Positions 8,620-17,831 of a stretch of 64,000 bases of DNA are shown here, piece by piece. Every line of letters begins with the position of its first letter. The first letter of the stretch is position 1. The translations under genes and the position numbers were made by a program. The stretch comes from Psychrobacter sp. FDAARGOS_221 (GTDB taxonomy: Bacteria > Pseudomonadota > Gammaproteobacteria > Pseudomonadales > Moraxellaceae). The notes beneath the pieces were generated by a model that worked only from the letters and a program-made list of their open reading frames with translations, was not told where the DNA came from and searched no databases. The stretch spans positions 1,922,001-1,986,000 of the forward strand of contig NZ_NWFK02000001.1 in assembly GCF_002313155.2 (NCBI RefSeq), in the 5' to 3' direction.

Positions 8620-9255
8620 ATGACAAAAATTGCACTCCTAGATTACGGCATGGGCAACCTGCATTCTGCCAGTAAAGCATTGGCCACAGTAGGCGCAGAT
8701 GTCTCTATTACCAATGATGCAGCGGTGATTAAAGCGGCTGATAAGATTGTATTCCCAGGGGTCGGTGCCATGCGTGATTGTATGGCGCAGATGCGTGAGC
8801 AGGGTATTGATCAAGCGGTACAACAAGCGGTATTTAATAAGCCAGTGATGGCCATTTGTGTGGGTATGCAGGCGTTATTTACTGAGTCTCTAGAGTTTGA
8901 GCGTACCGCTTGTTTGGATGTCTTACAAGGGCAGGTCAAAAAGTTTGATTCAGCTTGGCAAGATCAGGCTAGCGAAGCCATTAAGATTCCACACATGGGC
9001 TGGAATACCATATCAGAGATGGATTTAAGCCATCCGCTGTGGCAAGGCATTGATGAGCATGCTCACTTCTATTTTGTGCACAGTTACTACTGCGCACCAG
9101 AAGATGAGTCAGTGATTGCGGCTGTGTGTGACTATGGGCAGCCGTTTTGTGCCAGTGTTATCAAAGACAACCTATTTGCCACTCAGTTTCATCCAGAAAA
9201 AAGCCACAATGACGGGCTACAACTGCTAAAAAACTTCGTTGAGTGGAAAATATAA
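8620..9255 (+). CDS. hisH: Imidazole glycerol phosphate synthase, glutaminase subunit HisH
   Basis: Class I glutamine amidotransferase that supplies ammonia to HisF in histidine and purine-intermediate synthesis. The 211 residues begin with the typical [16 protein letters not shown]; the oxyanion/nucleophile region reads [10 protein letters not shown] with the catalytic Cys (about residue 85), and the His-Glu pair is in [10 protein letters not shown] (about 190-199). The length is normal. Its partner hisF is not adjacent but at 31489, so the complex is encoded from two loci. The ATG at 8620 follows the weak AGACATCC. Confidence 0.95.
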   Translation: MTKIALLDYGMGNLHSASKALATVGADVSITNDAAVIKAADKIVFPGVGAMRDCMAQMREQGIDQAVQQAVFNKPVMAICVGMQALFTESLEFERTACLDVLQGQVKKFDSAWQDQASEAIKIPHMGWNTISEMDLSHPLWQGIDEHAHFYFVHSYYCAPEDESVIAAVCDYGQPFCASVIKDNLFATQFHPEKSHNDGLQLLKNFVEWKI

Positions 9256-9539
9256 GCCTGCCAACCCTTTAAAACCTCTATTTTGATGGTCTGTTAATAT
9301 TGCAACCGCTGTTAACAGACCGTTAAGCCATATAGAAAACATCAACAAATCATAACCCATCTTTTTAATCAGTCTCTTATACTATGGCGTTCGTCTAGTA
9401 CGATTGCTTTTGCTTGGCTTTTAATGAGCAAGCTGTTCAAGATGAGCCGTGTCTGTGTGTCGCATCAATCTGTTGCGGCGGTAGGATATTTTAAAAATCT
9501 AAGATAGATATAAAACAATTAAGATGGAAATAAGTTAAC

Positions 9540-9875
9540 GTGGTAGGTTTTCAACAATTTAAAATACAAGTGATTGAGACGACAGGTCTTGAAAGGGATG
9601 CCTTACATATCTATGTGGGTATCAGTGTGTTTTTAATCAGCTTAATGCTGACTAAACCCTTGTTCCGACGCTATCTTACTCGGCTTAATATTGCCCTATT
9701 GATGGCCACTTTCTTTGCCTTATTGGGTGAGTATCTCGACCTAAGCCATAACTATCCGCATATTACTGGCGATCATTTAGAAGCCAGTATTCATGATATT
9801 TTGAACACCTGCTTTTGGCCTTATATGTTATATGCAATCAACCGCTGGACCTCTTTATTCGATAAACAGTCCTAA
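9540..9875 (+). CDS. Small membrane protein, unknown function
   Basis: A 111-residue protein starting at GTG (9540), preceded by a weak GGAA ribosome site; the upstream ATG at 9523 hits a stop at once. Residues 24-40 (IYVGISVFLISLMLTKP) and 52-68 (ALLMATFFALLGEYLDL) are predicted membrane helices, and a third weak one may lie near 88-100 (CFWPYMLYAI). No known domain is recognised. It stands alone between hisH and a strong terminator. Confidence 0.6.
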   Translation: MVGFQQFKIQVIETTGLERDALHIYVGISVFLISLMLTKPLFRRYLTRLNIALLMATFFALLGEYLDLSHNYPHITGDHLEASIHDILNTCFWPYMLYAINRWTSLFDKQS

Positions 9876-9895
9876 CTGGTTGCTGAGTAATAGAG

Positions 9896-9936
9896 AAAAC
9901 CAGAGCCACTTAATAGAAGTGACTCTGGTTTTTTTT
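9896..9936 (+). terminator. Rho-independent terminator
   Basis: Stem AAAACCAGAG(C)CACTT with AAGTGACTCTGGTTTT and loop AATAG, followed by a run of eight T. It ends the transcript of the small membrane protein. Confidence 0.92.
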
Positions 9937-10049
9937 ATGTAGTCTATTTAAACAATGTGCTAAAGTTTGACTTTGATGTCGTCATTAGAGTTTGACGTCG
10001 TTATTTAAGTTTGGTTTATTTTATTTAGTCTACTGTAGAGGAATGAAAT

Positions 10050-10424
10050 GTGAATACAAAACTACTGAAACTGATGCTGGCCACTTCTTTATCTATTACC
10101 GCCCTTCCAGCAATGGCCGACACCTTACTGTGCACTTATACTGCAGAAATTACAGAAGGTGATAAATATAACTCTAGTGGCACACGTTTAAACTCAGTGT
10201 CTGCCATTATTAGACAAGACAGAGCCAATCTATATGCCTTTGATATGGGCGATTATGGTGACGAGTATGATTGCCTATTTAGTAGCAAATCACAACGTGC
10301 ACGTATTCCAAAAATGCTTTCTGCTGGCTACATTTCTCCTCAAACCAAAAAAGCCATTTTATATGGTACGCCATACATTCAAGTGAGAGTGTACAAAAAT
10401 AGCATCCGTGTTGATCGCTATTAA
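10050..10424 (+). CDS. Secreted 124-residue protein, unknown function
   Basis: Starts at GTG (10050) with GAGGAATG just upstream. The first 23 residues form a clear Sec signal peptide (two Lys, hydrophobic core, cleavage after AMA), so the mature protein of about 100 residues is periplasmic or exported. The mature part has two Cys (LLCTY and DCLF) able to form a disulfide, and is otherwise mixed strand-like. I do not recognise a family. It is a single-gene unit closed by a terminator 20 bases after the stop. Confidence 0.65.
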   Translation: MNTKLLKLMLATSLSITALPAMADTLLCTYTAEITEGDKYNSSGTRLNSVSAIIRQDRANLYAFDMGDYGDEYDCLFSSKSQRARIPKMLSAGYISPQTKKAILYGTPYIQVRVYKNSIRVDRY

Positions 10425-10444
10425 TAGCTAAGCAATAAACAGCT

Positions 10445-10479
10445 AAAAAAATGCCCGACCAATTGGCCGGGCATTTTTT
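10445..10479. terminator. Bidirectional terminator
   Basis: Stem AAAAATGCCCG(A)CCAATTGG(C)CGGGCATTTTT between the converging secreted-protein gene and acnA, with A run on the left and T run on the right. Confidence 0.92.
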
Positions 10480-10540
10480 ATTATTAATGGTTTACTAAAC
10501 CGCCTAACTGATCACTAAGATCAGAGATCATTAAGATCTA

Positions 10541-13321
10541 TTAGGCTTGGTTTTCAGCGGCAAGTTGACGTAACACATAGTGTAATACGCCGCCATGACG
10601 CACATATTCACGCTCTTTTGGTGTTTGTAGCATGACATTCACTTCAAAGCTCTCAGTGCTACCATCGGCACGAGTAGCGGTGACAGTGGCGGTCTTGCTT
10701 TCACCATTTTCTAGACCTGTGATGCTCAATACTTCTGAACCATCTAGGTTGTAAGTGTCTGCATTTTCACCCTCTTTAAAGGTCAATGGCAACACACCCA
10801 TACCCACTAGGTTAGAGCGGTGAATACGCTCAAATGAGCTGGTCAATACCGCTTTCACGCCCAATAAGATGGTACCTTTTGCTGCCCAGTCACGGCTTGA
10901 ACCTGAACCGTACTGCTCACCGCCTAATACTACCAATGGACGGTTGTCTTGCTTGTACTTCATCGCTGCGTCATAGATGGCCATTTCTTCACCATCTTGT
11001 AACGTCGCTTTGTCGCCGCTGAAGTAGTAAGTATAACCACCTTCTTTACCACCCATCATTTGGTTCTTGATACGGATGTTGGCGAATGTACCACGCGTCA
11101 TAATTGCATCGTTACCACGACGTGAACCATAGCTGTTAAAGTCTTCTTCTAACACGCCACGCTCTTGCAAGTATTTACCAGCAGGTGAATCTGGATTGAT
11201 CTTACCGGCAGGTGAGATGTGGTCAGTAGTGATAGAGTCACCGAATAGACCTAAAATACGAGCATTTTCGATGTCTTTAATACCTTCTGGTTCCATCGTC
11301 ATGCCATCGAAGAACGGTGGGTTCTTGATGTAAGTAGATGCTTCATCCCATGGGTACAGCTGACTGTCTGCTGAGCTGATGGCGTTCCACGCTGAGCTAC
11401 CATCGAATACTTCGCCATAGTTCTTACGGAACATATCAGCGTCAATGTTGTTAGCGATTAGCTCATTAATCTCTTGCGAGGTTGGCCAGATATCTTTTAA
11501 GAATACATCGTTACCGTCTTGGTCTTGGCCAATTGGGTCTTTAGTCAGGTCAATATTAACCGTACCCGCTAGCGCATACGCAACAACCAGTGGTGGCGAT
11601 GCTAAGTAGCTGGCTTTCACGTGTGAGTGAATACGACCTTCAAAGTTACGGTTACCTGATAGAACAGCAGAAGCAACCAGATCGTTTTCTTCAATACCTT
11701 GTTCGATAGACTCTAATAATGGACCTGAGTTACCGATACAAGTGGTACAACCATAACCGACCAGATAGAAGCCTGTTTTTTCAAGCGCATCCATTAGGTT
11801 GGTTTTTTCAAGATAGTCTGTAACCACTTTAGAGCCTGGTGCTAATGACGTTTTAACCCATGGCTTGGCTTTTAGCCCTTTCTCAGCTGCTTTTTTCGCA
11901 ACCAGACCGGCACCTAGCATTACTGCTGGGTTTGAAGTGTTGGTACAAGATGTAATCGCAGCAATTACAACTGAACCATCACGTAGCTCATGGCTTTCGT
12001 CTTCGATATCTACCGTTGAGAATACATCTGGCTTAGCAGATAAATGCTCAGCTTGTTCTTGCTCACCGCCTTCTTCGTCAAAGCGCTCTTTACCTGCGAT
12101 TTCTGATTTACGGTCTTTAGTCATTACTTGTAGCGTTTCATTAAACTTCTGATGCATATCAGATAAGTTAATACGCTGCTGTGGCAAGTTTGGACCAGCT
12201 AGAGCAGGCTGTACGGTTGATAGATCTAAGTGTAGATTGCTTGAGTAAGTGGCTGCTGGCGTGTTTTCGTCATGCCATAGGCCTTGGGCTTTAGCATACT
12301 TCTCAACCAGTTCAATTTGTGCTTCTTCACGACCTGATAGACGTAAATAGTCGATTGCCATTTGGTCAACTGGGAAGATACCACAGGTAGCACCATATTC
12401 TGGTGACATGTTAGCGATAGTGGCACGGTCAGCCAGAGGCATGCTGTGTAAGCCTTCGCCATAGAATTCAACGAACTTACCAACCACGCCGTGTTCACGT
12501 AGCATTTCTACCACACGCAGTACTAAGTCAGTTGCGGTAACACCTTCTTGTAGCTTACCGGTCATTTCAAAGCCGACCACTTGTGGGATAAGCATCGATG
12601 ATGGCTGACCTAACATCGCAGCTTCTGCTTCAATACCGCCAACACCCCAACCTAAAACACCGATACCATTAATCATGGTGGTGTGGCTGTCGGTGCCGAA
12701 TACAGTATCTGGATAAGCGGTTAGCTCACCATTTTGCTCACTGGCCATCACAACACGGGCTAAGTACTCTAAGTTCACTTGGTGAACAATACCGGTTGCA
12801 GGTGGTACGACCACGAAGTTTTCAAACGCGCTCTTACCCCAGTGTAAAAACTCATAACGTTCGTTGTTGCGTTTAAACTCGATCTTCTCGTTTAGATCCA
12901 GCGCATCTGCACGGCCATAAGTATCGACTTGTACAGAGTGGTCAACGACCAACTCACTTGGAATAAATGGGTTAATTTGCTCTGCATCACCGCCAAGCTT
13001 AACCACCGCATCACGCATCGCTGCTAAGTCAACAACAGAAGGTACACCGGTGAAATCCTGTAGAACCACACGTGCTGGCATAAAGGCAATTTCTTTAGAG
13101 GCTTCAGCAGCAGCGTCCCAGTTGGCAACGGCTTCAATGTGCTTTTCGCCAACAGACTGACCACCGTCTTCGTTACGTAATAGGTTCTCTAGTACGATTT
13201 TCATGCTGTATGGCAGACGATTAATATTGGGGTATTTTTCAGCAAGCTTTGGCAGACTGTAATAGGCATACTCTTTGCCATCAACAGTCAGACTGTCTTT
13301 AACATTAAAAATATCGCTCAT
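10541..13321 (-). CDS. acnA: Aconitate hydratase A
   Basis: Iron-sulfur enzyme of the citric acid cycle that interconverts citrate and isocitrate through cis-aconitate. The 926 residues follow the AcnA/IRP type: start SLPKLAEKYPNINRLPYSMKIVLENLLRN, then FGTDSHTTMINGIGVLGWGVGGIEAEA, the first cluster Cys in ITSCTNTSNP (about 460) and the other two in GYGCTTCIGNSGPL (about 525), and the swivel domain with LGGEQYGSGSSRDWAAKG. It is slightly longer than E. coli AcnA (891), with an acidic linker around residues 400-440. An AAAGGA site precedes the ATG. Monocistronic, in a leftward orientation. Confidence 0.97.
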   Translation of the reverse strand: MSDIFNVKDSLTVDGKEYAYYSLPKLAEKYPNINRLPYSMKIVLENLLRNEDGGQSVGEKHIEAVANWDAAAEASKEIAFMPARVVLQDFTGVPSVVDLAAMRDAVVKLGGDAEQINPFIPSELVVDHSVQVDTYGRADALDLNEKIEFKRNNERYEFLHWGKSAFENFVVVPPATGIVHQVNLEYLARVVMASEQNGELTAYPDTVFGTDSHTTMINGIGVLGWGVGGIEAEAAMLGQPSSMLIPQVVGFEMTGKLQEGVTATDLVLRVVEMLREHGVVGKFVEFYGEGLHSMPLADRATIANMSPEYGATCGIFPVDQMAIDYLRLSGREEAQIELVEKYAKAQGLWHDENTPAATYSSNLHLDLSTVQPALAGPNLPQQRINLSDMHQKFNETLQVMTKDRKSEIAGKERFDEEGGEQEQAEHLSAKPDVFSTVDIEDESHELRDGSVVIAAITSCTNTSNPAVMLGAGLVAKKAAEKGLKAKPWVKTSLAPGSKVVTDYLEKTNLMDALEKTGFYLVGYGCTTCIGNSGPLLESIEQGIEENDLVASAVLSGNRNFEGRIHSHVKASYLASPPLVVAYALAGTVNIDLTKDPIGQDQDGNDVFLKDIWPTSQEINELIANNIDADMFRKNYGEVFDGSSAWNAISSADSQLYPWDEASTYIKNPPFFDGMTMEPEGIKDIENARILGLFGDSITTDHISPAGKINPDSPAGKYLQERGVLEEDFNSYGSRRGNDAIMTRGTFANIRIKNQMMGGKEGGYTYYFSGDKATLQDGEEMAIYDAAMKYKQDNRPLVVLGGEQYGSGSSRDWAAKGTILLGVKAVLTSSFERIHRSNLVGMGVLPLTFKEGENADTYNLDGSEVLSITGLENGESKTATVTATRADGSTESFEVNVMLQTPKEREYVRHGGVLHYVLRQLAAENQA

Positions 13322-13816
13322 AGTGGCTTCCTTTTCTATTTATTAACTTATGTTTTTTTGAAGTTAGTATTAATTGAGGTGGCTGACAATGTATTCGTAA
13401 TTATTAAAGACTCCTCAACAAGAGGCTTTATGTGTTAGTCGAATAACGTGAGCTTTTCCTTGAAGAGACATCCTCCCATCGCTTTTTGCGACAATGGCTA
13501 GGAGAATATGACAAATATAGATGGTGACATTTGCCATTACTAATAACATAACAAATATCGAGCAGATTATTAAGGGCATCTCGTGGTCACATCGTGGTGA
13601 TATCGTAACAATTGGCCTTAAGTGGTGCTTAATTTTGGCCATAGACTCAGCTTGTGGTTTTATTAACTGGTTTAACTCAAATAGCAGTTGGTGAGGGTAG
13701 GCATGATGAGACCACAATATAAAATGACTGAATATAACGTTATCGTTATAAAACTCTTAATGGCTATAAAATCTAAATAGCCATTAAAAACTATATGGCC
13801 ATTAATGAGCAGACAC
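13322..13816. other. Gap upstream of acnA with two perfect hairpins
   Basis: About 500 bases with no convincing gene. It must contain the acnA promoter. Two perfect stem-loops lie near its right end: TATAACG/CGTTATA at 13733-13750, and an 11-bp stem TTAATGGCTAT/ATAGCCATTAA at 13757-13787; a third partial copy of the second motif (TGGCCATTAAT) follows at 13796. Immediately after comes a strong terminator. A small RNA here is possible. Confidence 0.45.
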
Positions 13817-13850
13817 AAAAAAACTGGGCTAATGAATAGCCCAGTTTTTT
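13817..13850. terminator. Terminator downstream of amidohydrolase gene
   Basis: Stem AACTGGGCTA with TAGCCCAGTT (loop ATGAA), with A-rich left flank and six T on the right, so it can act on both strands. On the minus strand it ends the amidohydrolase transcript about 120 bases after the stop. Confidence 0.88.
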
Positions 13851-13973
13851 ATTGATAATGTTCGATAGCTTTTATGAACAGCCCATTTTATGAGCAAATC
13901 ACTAGCAAATAAGTATTCGCAAGTTAGTGTCAGTAATAAGCCATCGAACCACCATTAGCTTCTAAATAAAATA

Positions 13974-15818
13974 CTAGCGTGCGGCTGGTTTTTCAGGGTT
14001 ATGATAACCACCATAGTATTTCACTGGAGACCAGCTAGGAGAGATAGGTGGTAGTTGAGGGTCTAGCTTGCTGTATTCGCCAGCACCATATACCACGTCG
14101 CCGCCAAGTACGGTTAATACCGACTCGATGGTTTTGATTTTCTCTTCTGGAACGGTGAAGTAGTCGTCAGATAATAGAACGAAGTCAGCATACTTACCTG
14201 GCTCTAGCGTTCCTTTAACGTTTTCTTCACTTGAGAACCATGCACTACCGCTGGTATATACTTCTAGCGCATCTTCTCTTGATAAGATGTTGTCTTTATC
14301 ATAAAGCTGAGTGCCGCCAACTGTTTTACCAGTCGTCATCCAGTATAAAGAAATCCAAGGGTTATAACTGGCAACACGTGTACCGTCGGTACCTGAGCCT
14401 AGTGGGATACCCATATCAAAGATTTTCTTGAATGGTGGAGACGTTTTGGCTGCTTCTGCGCCGTATCTTTCAACGAAGTATTCACCGGCATAGGCCATAC
14501 GATCCTGTACTGAGATACCGCCATTTAAGCGCTTGATTTCACGTAATGTTTCATCAGTCACTGTTTCAGCGTGGTCAATTGCCCAGCGCATTTCATTACG
14601 GATTTTACCGTTATTTTCACGGTCAATCTCATCAACAAGGTCAACGATTAGCTTGGTGTTTTGACCATAAGTTGAATGCTGTCTAAACGGCCAACCTTCA
14701 TCAACGTGCATTTGGATAACTTTTTTGGTGTCTTCACGCCAGCCTTCGTTGTCTTCAATAGATGGCTTATCGGCTAAGAAGTTTTCAAAGTCACCTGCCG
14801 CCCAAGTCATGTACTCTCCGCCACCTTTAAGCTCGTAACCGTGCTCTAGTGAAGGATCTTCGTTAACAGAAGCGGTGTTGTTTGCCATCCACTGTTCAAA
14901 GGCAGAAATCTCTTTACCGGCTTCTTGTGGGAACAAGTAGTAAGAGATGCGCATTGATAAGTCGCCACTGGTGGCAAGCGCTTTAGAGGCTTCATAGTTT
15001 TCTGGGAAGTGGTGACCGCCGCCGCCAGCATCAATCGCACTGGTTAAACCAAAGCGGTTTAATTCATGGTAGAAGTGCTTGGTTGAGTTAATCATGTCTT
15101 CTTCTGATAACGCAGGCAGTTTACCGATTACTTGGTATAAAATCATTGCGTTTGGTTCAGCTAGAAGTACACCCGTTAACTTACCGTTTTCATCTTTTTC
15201 ATAACGGCTGTCATCATTTGGTGGTGGCGTATTTTCATCAATACCCAGTGCTTCAAGACCGGCTTGGTTTAACCAACCACGGCTGTATAGATATAATACG
15301 AATGCTGGTGTATCACCAGTGGCTTCGTTAATTTCTTCAACCGTTGGCATACGCTTTTCTTCGAACTGATAAGGTGACCAACCGCCGATAACACGTACCC
15401 ACTGACCTTCAGGCGTTCTGTCCGCTTGCTCTTTTAGCATGCGTAACGCTTCTTTTAGTGAGGTCACACCGTCCCAGCGTAGCTCAGTATTGTAGAAGCG
15501 ACCGCCGCGAGTGATGTGTAAGTGAGAGTCGTTTAGGCCAGGAATAATAGTGCGGCCATTAGCGTCAATCACACGTGTCATCTTACCTTGAAGATTTAAG
15601 ATGTCTTCATTGCTACCGGTGCGCAATACCTTACCGTTTTTAACGGCAATGGCTTCGGCTACGGTTCTTTTATCGTCCATCACCGCTACTTTGGCGTTGG
15701 TCACGATCATATCAGCGACTAAGTTCTTAGGTGTGCTCACTGAGCTTGGTGGATTCTGTACCGCACAAGCCGTTAACACACTGACTGAGCCGGCAAGCAT
15801 AAGGAAGTTTTTTATCAT
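13974..15818 (-). CDS. Amidohydrolase family 3 lipoprotein (YtcJ-like)
   Basis: Predicted metal-dependent amidohydrolase exported as a lipoprotein. The N terminus MIKNFLMLAGSVSVLTAC ends in a lipobox (LTAC, Cys18). After a small N-terminal strand domain (DMIVTNAKVAVMDDKRTVAEAIAV) comes the metal-binding NDSHLH (about 98-103), and the later residues fit the amidohydrolase_3/YtcJ group: DHAET (about 417), SGTDGTRVASYNPWISLYW near 480, and LEPGKYADFVLL near the end. The substrate is unknown; homologues act on amides, imides or carbamates. An AGGAC ribosome site precedes the ATG. It stands in its own unit. Confidence 0.85.
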   Translation of the reverse strand: MIKNFLMLAGSVSVLTACAVQNPPSSVSTPKNLVADMIVTNAKVAVMDDKRTVAEAIAVKNGKVLRTGSNEDILNLQGKMTRVIDANGRTIIPGLNDSHLHITRGGRFYNTELRWDGVTSLKEALRMLKEQADRTPEGQWVRVIGGWSPYQFEEKRMPTVEEINEATGDTPAFVLYLYSRGWLNQAGLEALGIDENTPPPNDDSRYEKDENGKLTGVLLAEPNAMILYQVIGKLPALSEEDMINSTKHFYHELNRFGLTSAIDAGGGGHHFPENYEASKALATSGDLSMRISYYLFPQEAGKEISAFEQWMANNTASVNEDPSLEHGYELKGGGEYMTWAAGDFENFLADKPSIEDNEGWREDTKKVIQMHVDEGWPFRQHSTYGQNTKLIVDLVDEIDRENNGKIRNEMRWAIDHAETVTDETLREIKRLNGGISVQDRMAYAGEYFVERYGAEAAKTSPPFKKIFDMGIPLGSGTDGTRVASYNPWISLYWMTTGKTVGGTQLYDKDNILSREDALEVYTSGSAWFSSEENVKGTLEPGKYADFVLLSDDYFTVPEEKIKTIESVLTVLGGDVVYGAGEYSKLDPQLPPISPSWSPVKYYGGYHNPEKPAAR

Positions 15819-16084
15819 AATAATGTCCTATTAACCGTTAAAAATGAAAAGGATGCTTTAATTTTGCCTCTAATTTTCACAATTTAGTAATTTGTTAATG
15901 TCGACTAAATCTAAGAATGTTAATTTAACATATAAACTTAACAGTGGCAGCCTATTGTAAAATTTAATAAACAAGAAATACAAATTGATACAATTTTTAC
16001 GTTTCAGAAACGATGTTTCTACAGCATAAAAAAAGGTAGGGGCTTTATAACCTATGCGGCATATAGAGCACAAAAGGAGGCATA
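15819..16084. other. AT-rich gap upstream of amidohydrolase gene
   Basis: About 270 AT-rich bases that should contain the leftward promoter of the amidohydrolase gene. A frame across it (15870-16100) has biased, Cys- and Phe-rich composition, no ribosome site and no recognisable domain, so it is not called as a gene. Confidence 0.4.
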
Positions 16085-16115
16085 AAAAAGGGGCAGTCAA
16101 TTGATTGACTACCCC
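16085..16115 (-). terminator. Terminator of the Cj0069-like gene
   Basis: On the minus strand the stem AGGGG-AGTCAAT with ATTGACT-CCCCT is followed by a run of T. It lies 64 bases past the stop of the ATP-grasp-like gene. Confidence 0.9.
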
Positions 16116-16178
16116 TGATTGGTTTTCGAATATGGCTTATCGTTTCAAATAAGGCTAATCGGATACAGCGGATTGCTA

Positions 16179-17249
16179 TTAGATTCTAAACGCTGGGAAG
16201 CGGCTATTAATCACGCTTTCGGCTTCGATTAAATTCATAATCTCATCGGCGATATTCTCTGACAAGCCTAAGTGAGTGGTAAAGCCAACACAAGAAGAGT
16301 TAATTTCACCCAGCACGTAGATGTCATTGCCTTTGTCATCGGTGTCCAAAATAAAGTCGGCCGTCCACAATAAAGGCAACGCATAACCACCTAAGCGTGC
16401 TTGTAGCATAGGAATGCTGGCCTCAACTTCATCGACCATCTGTTGCCACTGCTCAGGCTCATCATAGCGATAAGTGGCCCCTGAGAATAAGGTAGCAGAG
16501 AAGGCATCAGCAGAGTCGTCCGGCTTTTTGTGTACCACAGACACGGCTTTGTCACGAAGCATTAGGACACGAATTTCGCCTTCTTTAATACGTGGCAAAA
16601 ATGGCATATCCAAGATTAAGCCGCTATCACCTTCTAAGTACTGATAACAAAACTCGATAAACTCACCCAAGGTTTTTTCTTCGGTGTGGTTGTCACGCGC
16701 TTCGGTCAGTTTCAGTACCGCTTCGTCTGGTATTTCAGCGACGTCTTTGTATTTTTTAGGATCTTTTAGCTGAACGCGCCAAATGCCTTCACCGGTTGAG
16801 CCACGGTTTTGTTTTAACACACGTTCGCCTCTGGCTAGGGTGGTTGGGAAGTGTGCTTTCAACTCGTCATATTCATAATAACAATACACATCTTCCGGTA
16901 CTAACGAGGTACCTTTTAGACGTTCAACCACGTTTTTGGCACCATAATTAATCATCACATCTGGATGCGGTAGGCCTTTAACGCCTTGATGTACCAGTTC
17001 GCGTAGCATTTGAAAGTAACCGGTTTCATCTTTTAGATTTCCTGGGTTAATACGGCTCACGTATGCATCGGCTTTATCGATGGTGTAGCGGTAAATTTCA
17101 CCACGATTTTCATCGCTATAAAAAATAACCTCGGCACTCCAGCCACGCTTTTTAAGCGATTCAATAATAGGGTAGGTATCACGGCGATAGCCATATTTAC
17201 TCTTGTCAGAGCCACCGCGGGCTTCAAAAATGACAACGTGTTTTTTCAT
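16179..17249 (-). CDS. Cj0069-like ATP-grasp-fold protein
   Basis: A 356-residue cytoplasmic protein resembling the uncharacterised Cj0069 family. The N terminus (KKHVVIFEARGGSDKSKYGYRRDTYPI) starts a Rossmann-like preATP domain; GERVLKQNRGSTGEGIWRV (about 137-155) looks like the ATP-grasp Lys plus Gly-rich loop; EIRVLMLRDKAVSVVHKKP and DFILDTDDKGNDIYVLGEINSSCVGF (about 298-323) give the acidic and Asn metal-binding residues of the ATP-grasp fold. Such enzymes ligate a carboxylate to an amine or thiol; the substrates are unknown. Single-gene unit with its own terminator. Confidence 0.7.
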   Translation of the reverse strand: MKKHVVIFEARGGSDKSKYGYRRDTYPIIESLKKRGWSAEVIFYSDENRGEIYRYTIDKADAYVSRINPGNLKDETGYFQMLRELVHQGVKGLPHPDVMINYGAKNVVERLKGTSLVPEDVYCYYEYDELKAHFPTTLARGERVLKQNRGSTGEGIWRVQLKDPKKYKDVAEIPDEAVLKLTEARDNHTEEKTLGEFIEFCYQYLEGDSGLILDMPFLPRIKEGEIRVLMLRDKAVSVVHKKPDDSADAFSATLFSGATYRYDEPEQWQQMVDEVEASIPMLQARLGGYALPLLWTADFILDTDDKGNDIYVLGEINSSCVGFTTHLGLSENIADEIMNLIEAESVINSRFPAFRI

Positions 17250-17831
17250 AGTGAACTTCCTTTTTAAGCAATTGTATGTAGCAAATATTGTATGTGGTAG
17301 ATAGCGATTAAATAGATAGCAATTAAATAGATAGATAGTGATTAAGTAATTAGTGGTTAAAGCTTTTGGGTTATTGGGTTTGAGTTTTAAATTGGGTTTA
17401 TAGCGTCTATGTTATATAGCAAGGCTGTAGAGCACGTTTAACTAAAGGTCACTGACAATATGCGCTGTACAGTCTATCTGGCGAATATAAAAAACAGATG
17501 AAACATAAGCACTAAAAATAAAAAAATTGAAATATAAACAGATACTCAATAAGAGGTCGGTGAGGTAGGTTTGATTATACAGACAACACCAGGGTCTATA
17601 AGGTTTACTTGCGAGGGTAAACAAAGAGGGATGAGACAGAGATTAGCGCTCTATTTCAGAGCGCGAAAGTGTATACAAATGTGTGATGAAAAACAATACG
17701 TAAACTAACTTTTTTTACTACCTTAAAAGCAGCCATTGATGGCTTAGTAAAGCTACTAACTTAAAAGGGGTTAGCTAGACACTAGATATCCGTTAGCACA
17801 ACAGCCAGTGACAAGGTAAAAATTAAAGCAG
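17250..17831. other. 580-base gap with degenerate tandem repeats
   Basis: The part next to the ATP-grasp-like gene (17277-17360) is a degenerate tandem array built on GATTAAATAGATAG-like units: three or four copies of 16-19 bases with drift. The rest is AT-rich and shows no convincing gene; a 60-residue frame at 17442-17624 has no ribosome site or family. The hydrolase gene ends at the right border, so the promoter in this gap is for the ATP-grasp-like gene. Confidence 0.5.

Noticed and set aside
11865..12152. Long antisense frames over acnA and similar over other genes
   Set aside because: Shadows of conserved genes with clear domain matches on the opposite strand.
13415..13717. 100-residue leftward frame between acnA and the amidohydrolase gene
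   Set aside because: No ribosome site, odd composition with many His, Ile and Met, no domain; more likely chance in a promoter region.
15870..16100. 76-residue leftward frame
   Set aside because: Overlaps a terminator, Cys/Phe-rich composition, no start signal.
17442..17624. 60-residue leftward frame in the 17.3-17.8 kb gap
   Set aside because: No ribosome site or family; AT-rich region gives such frames by chance.
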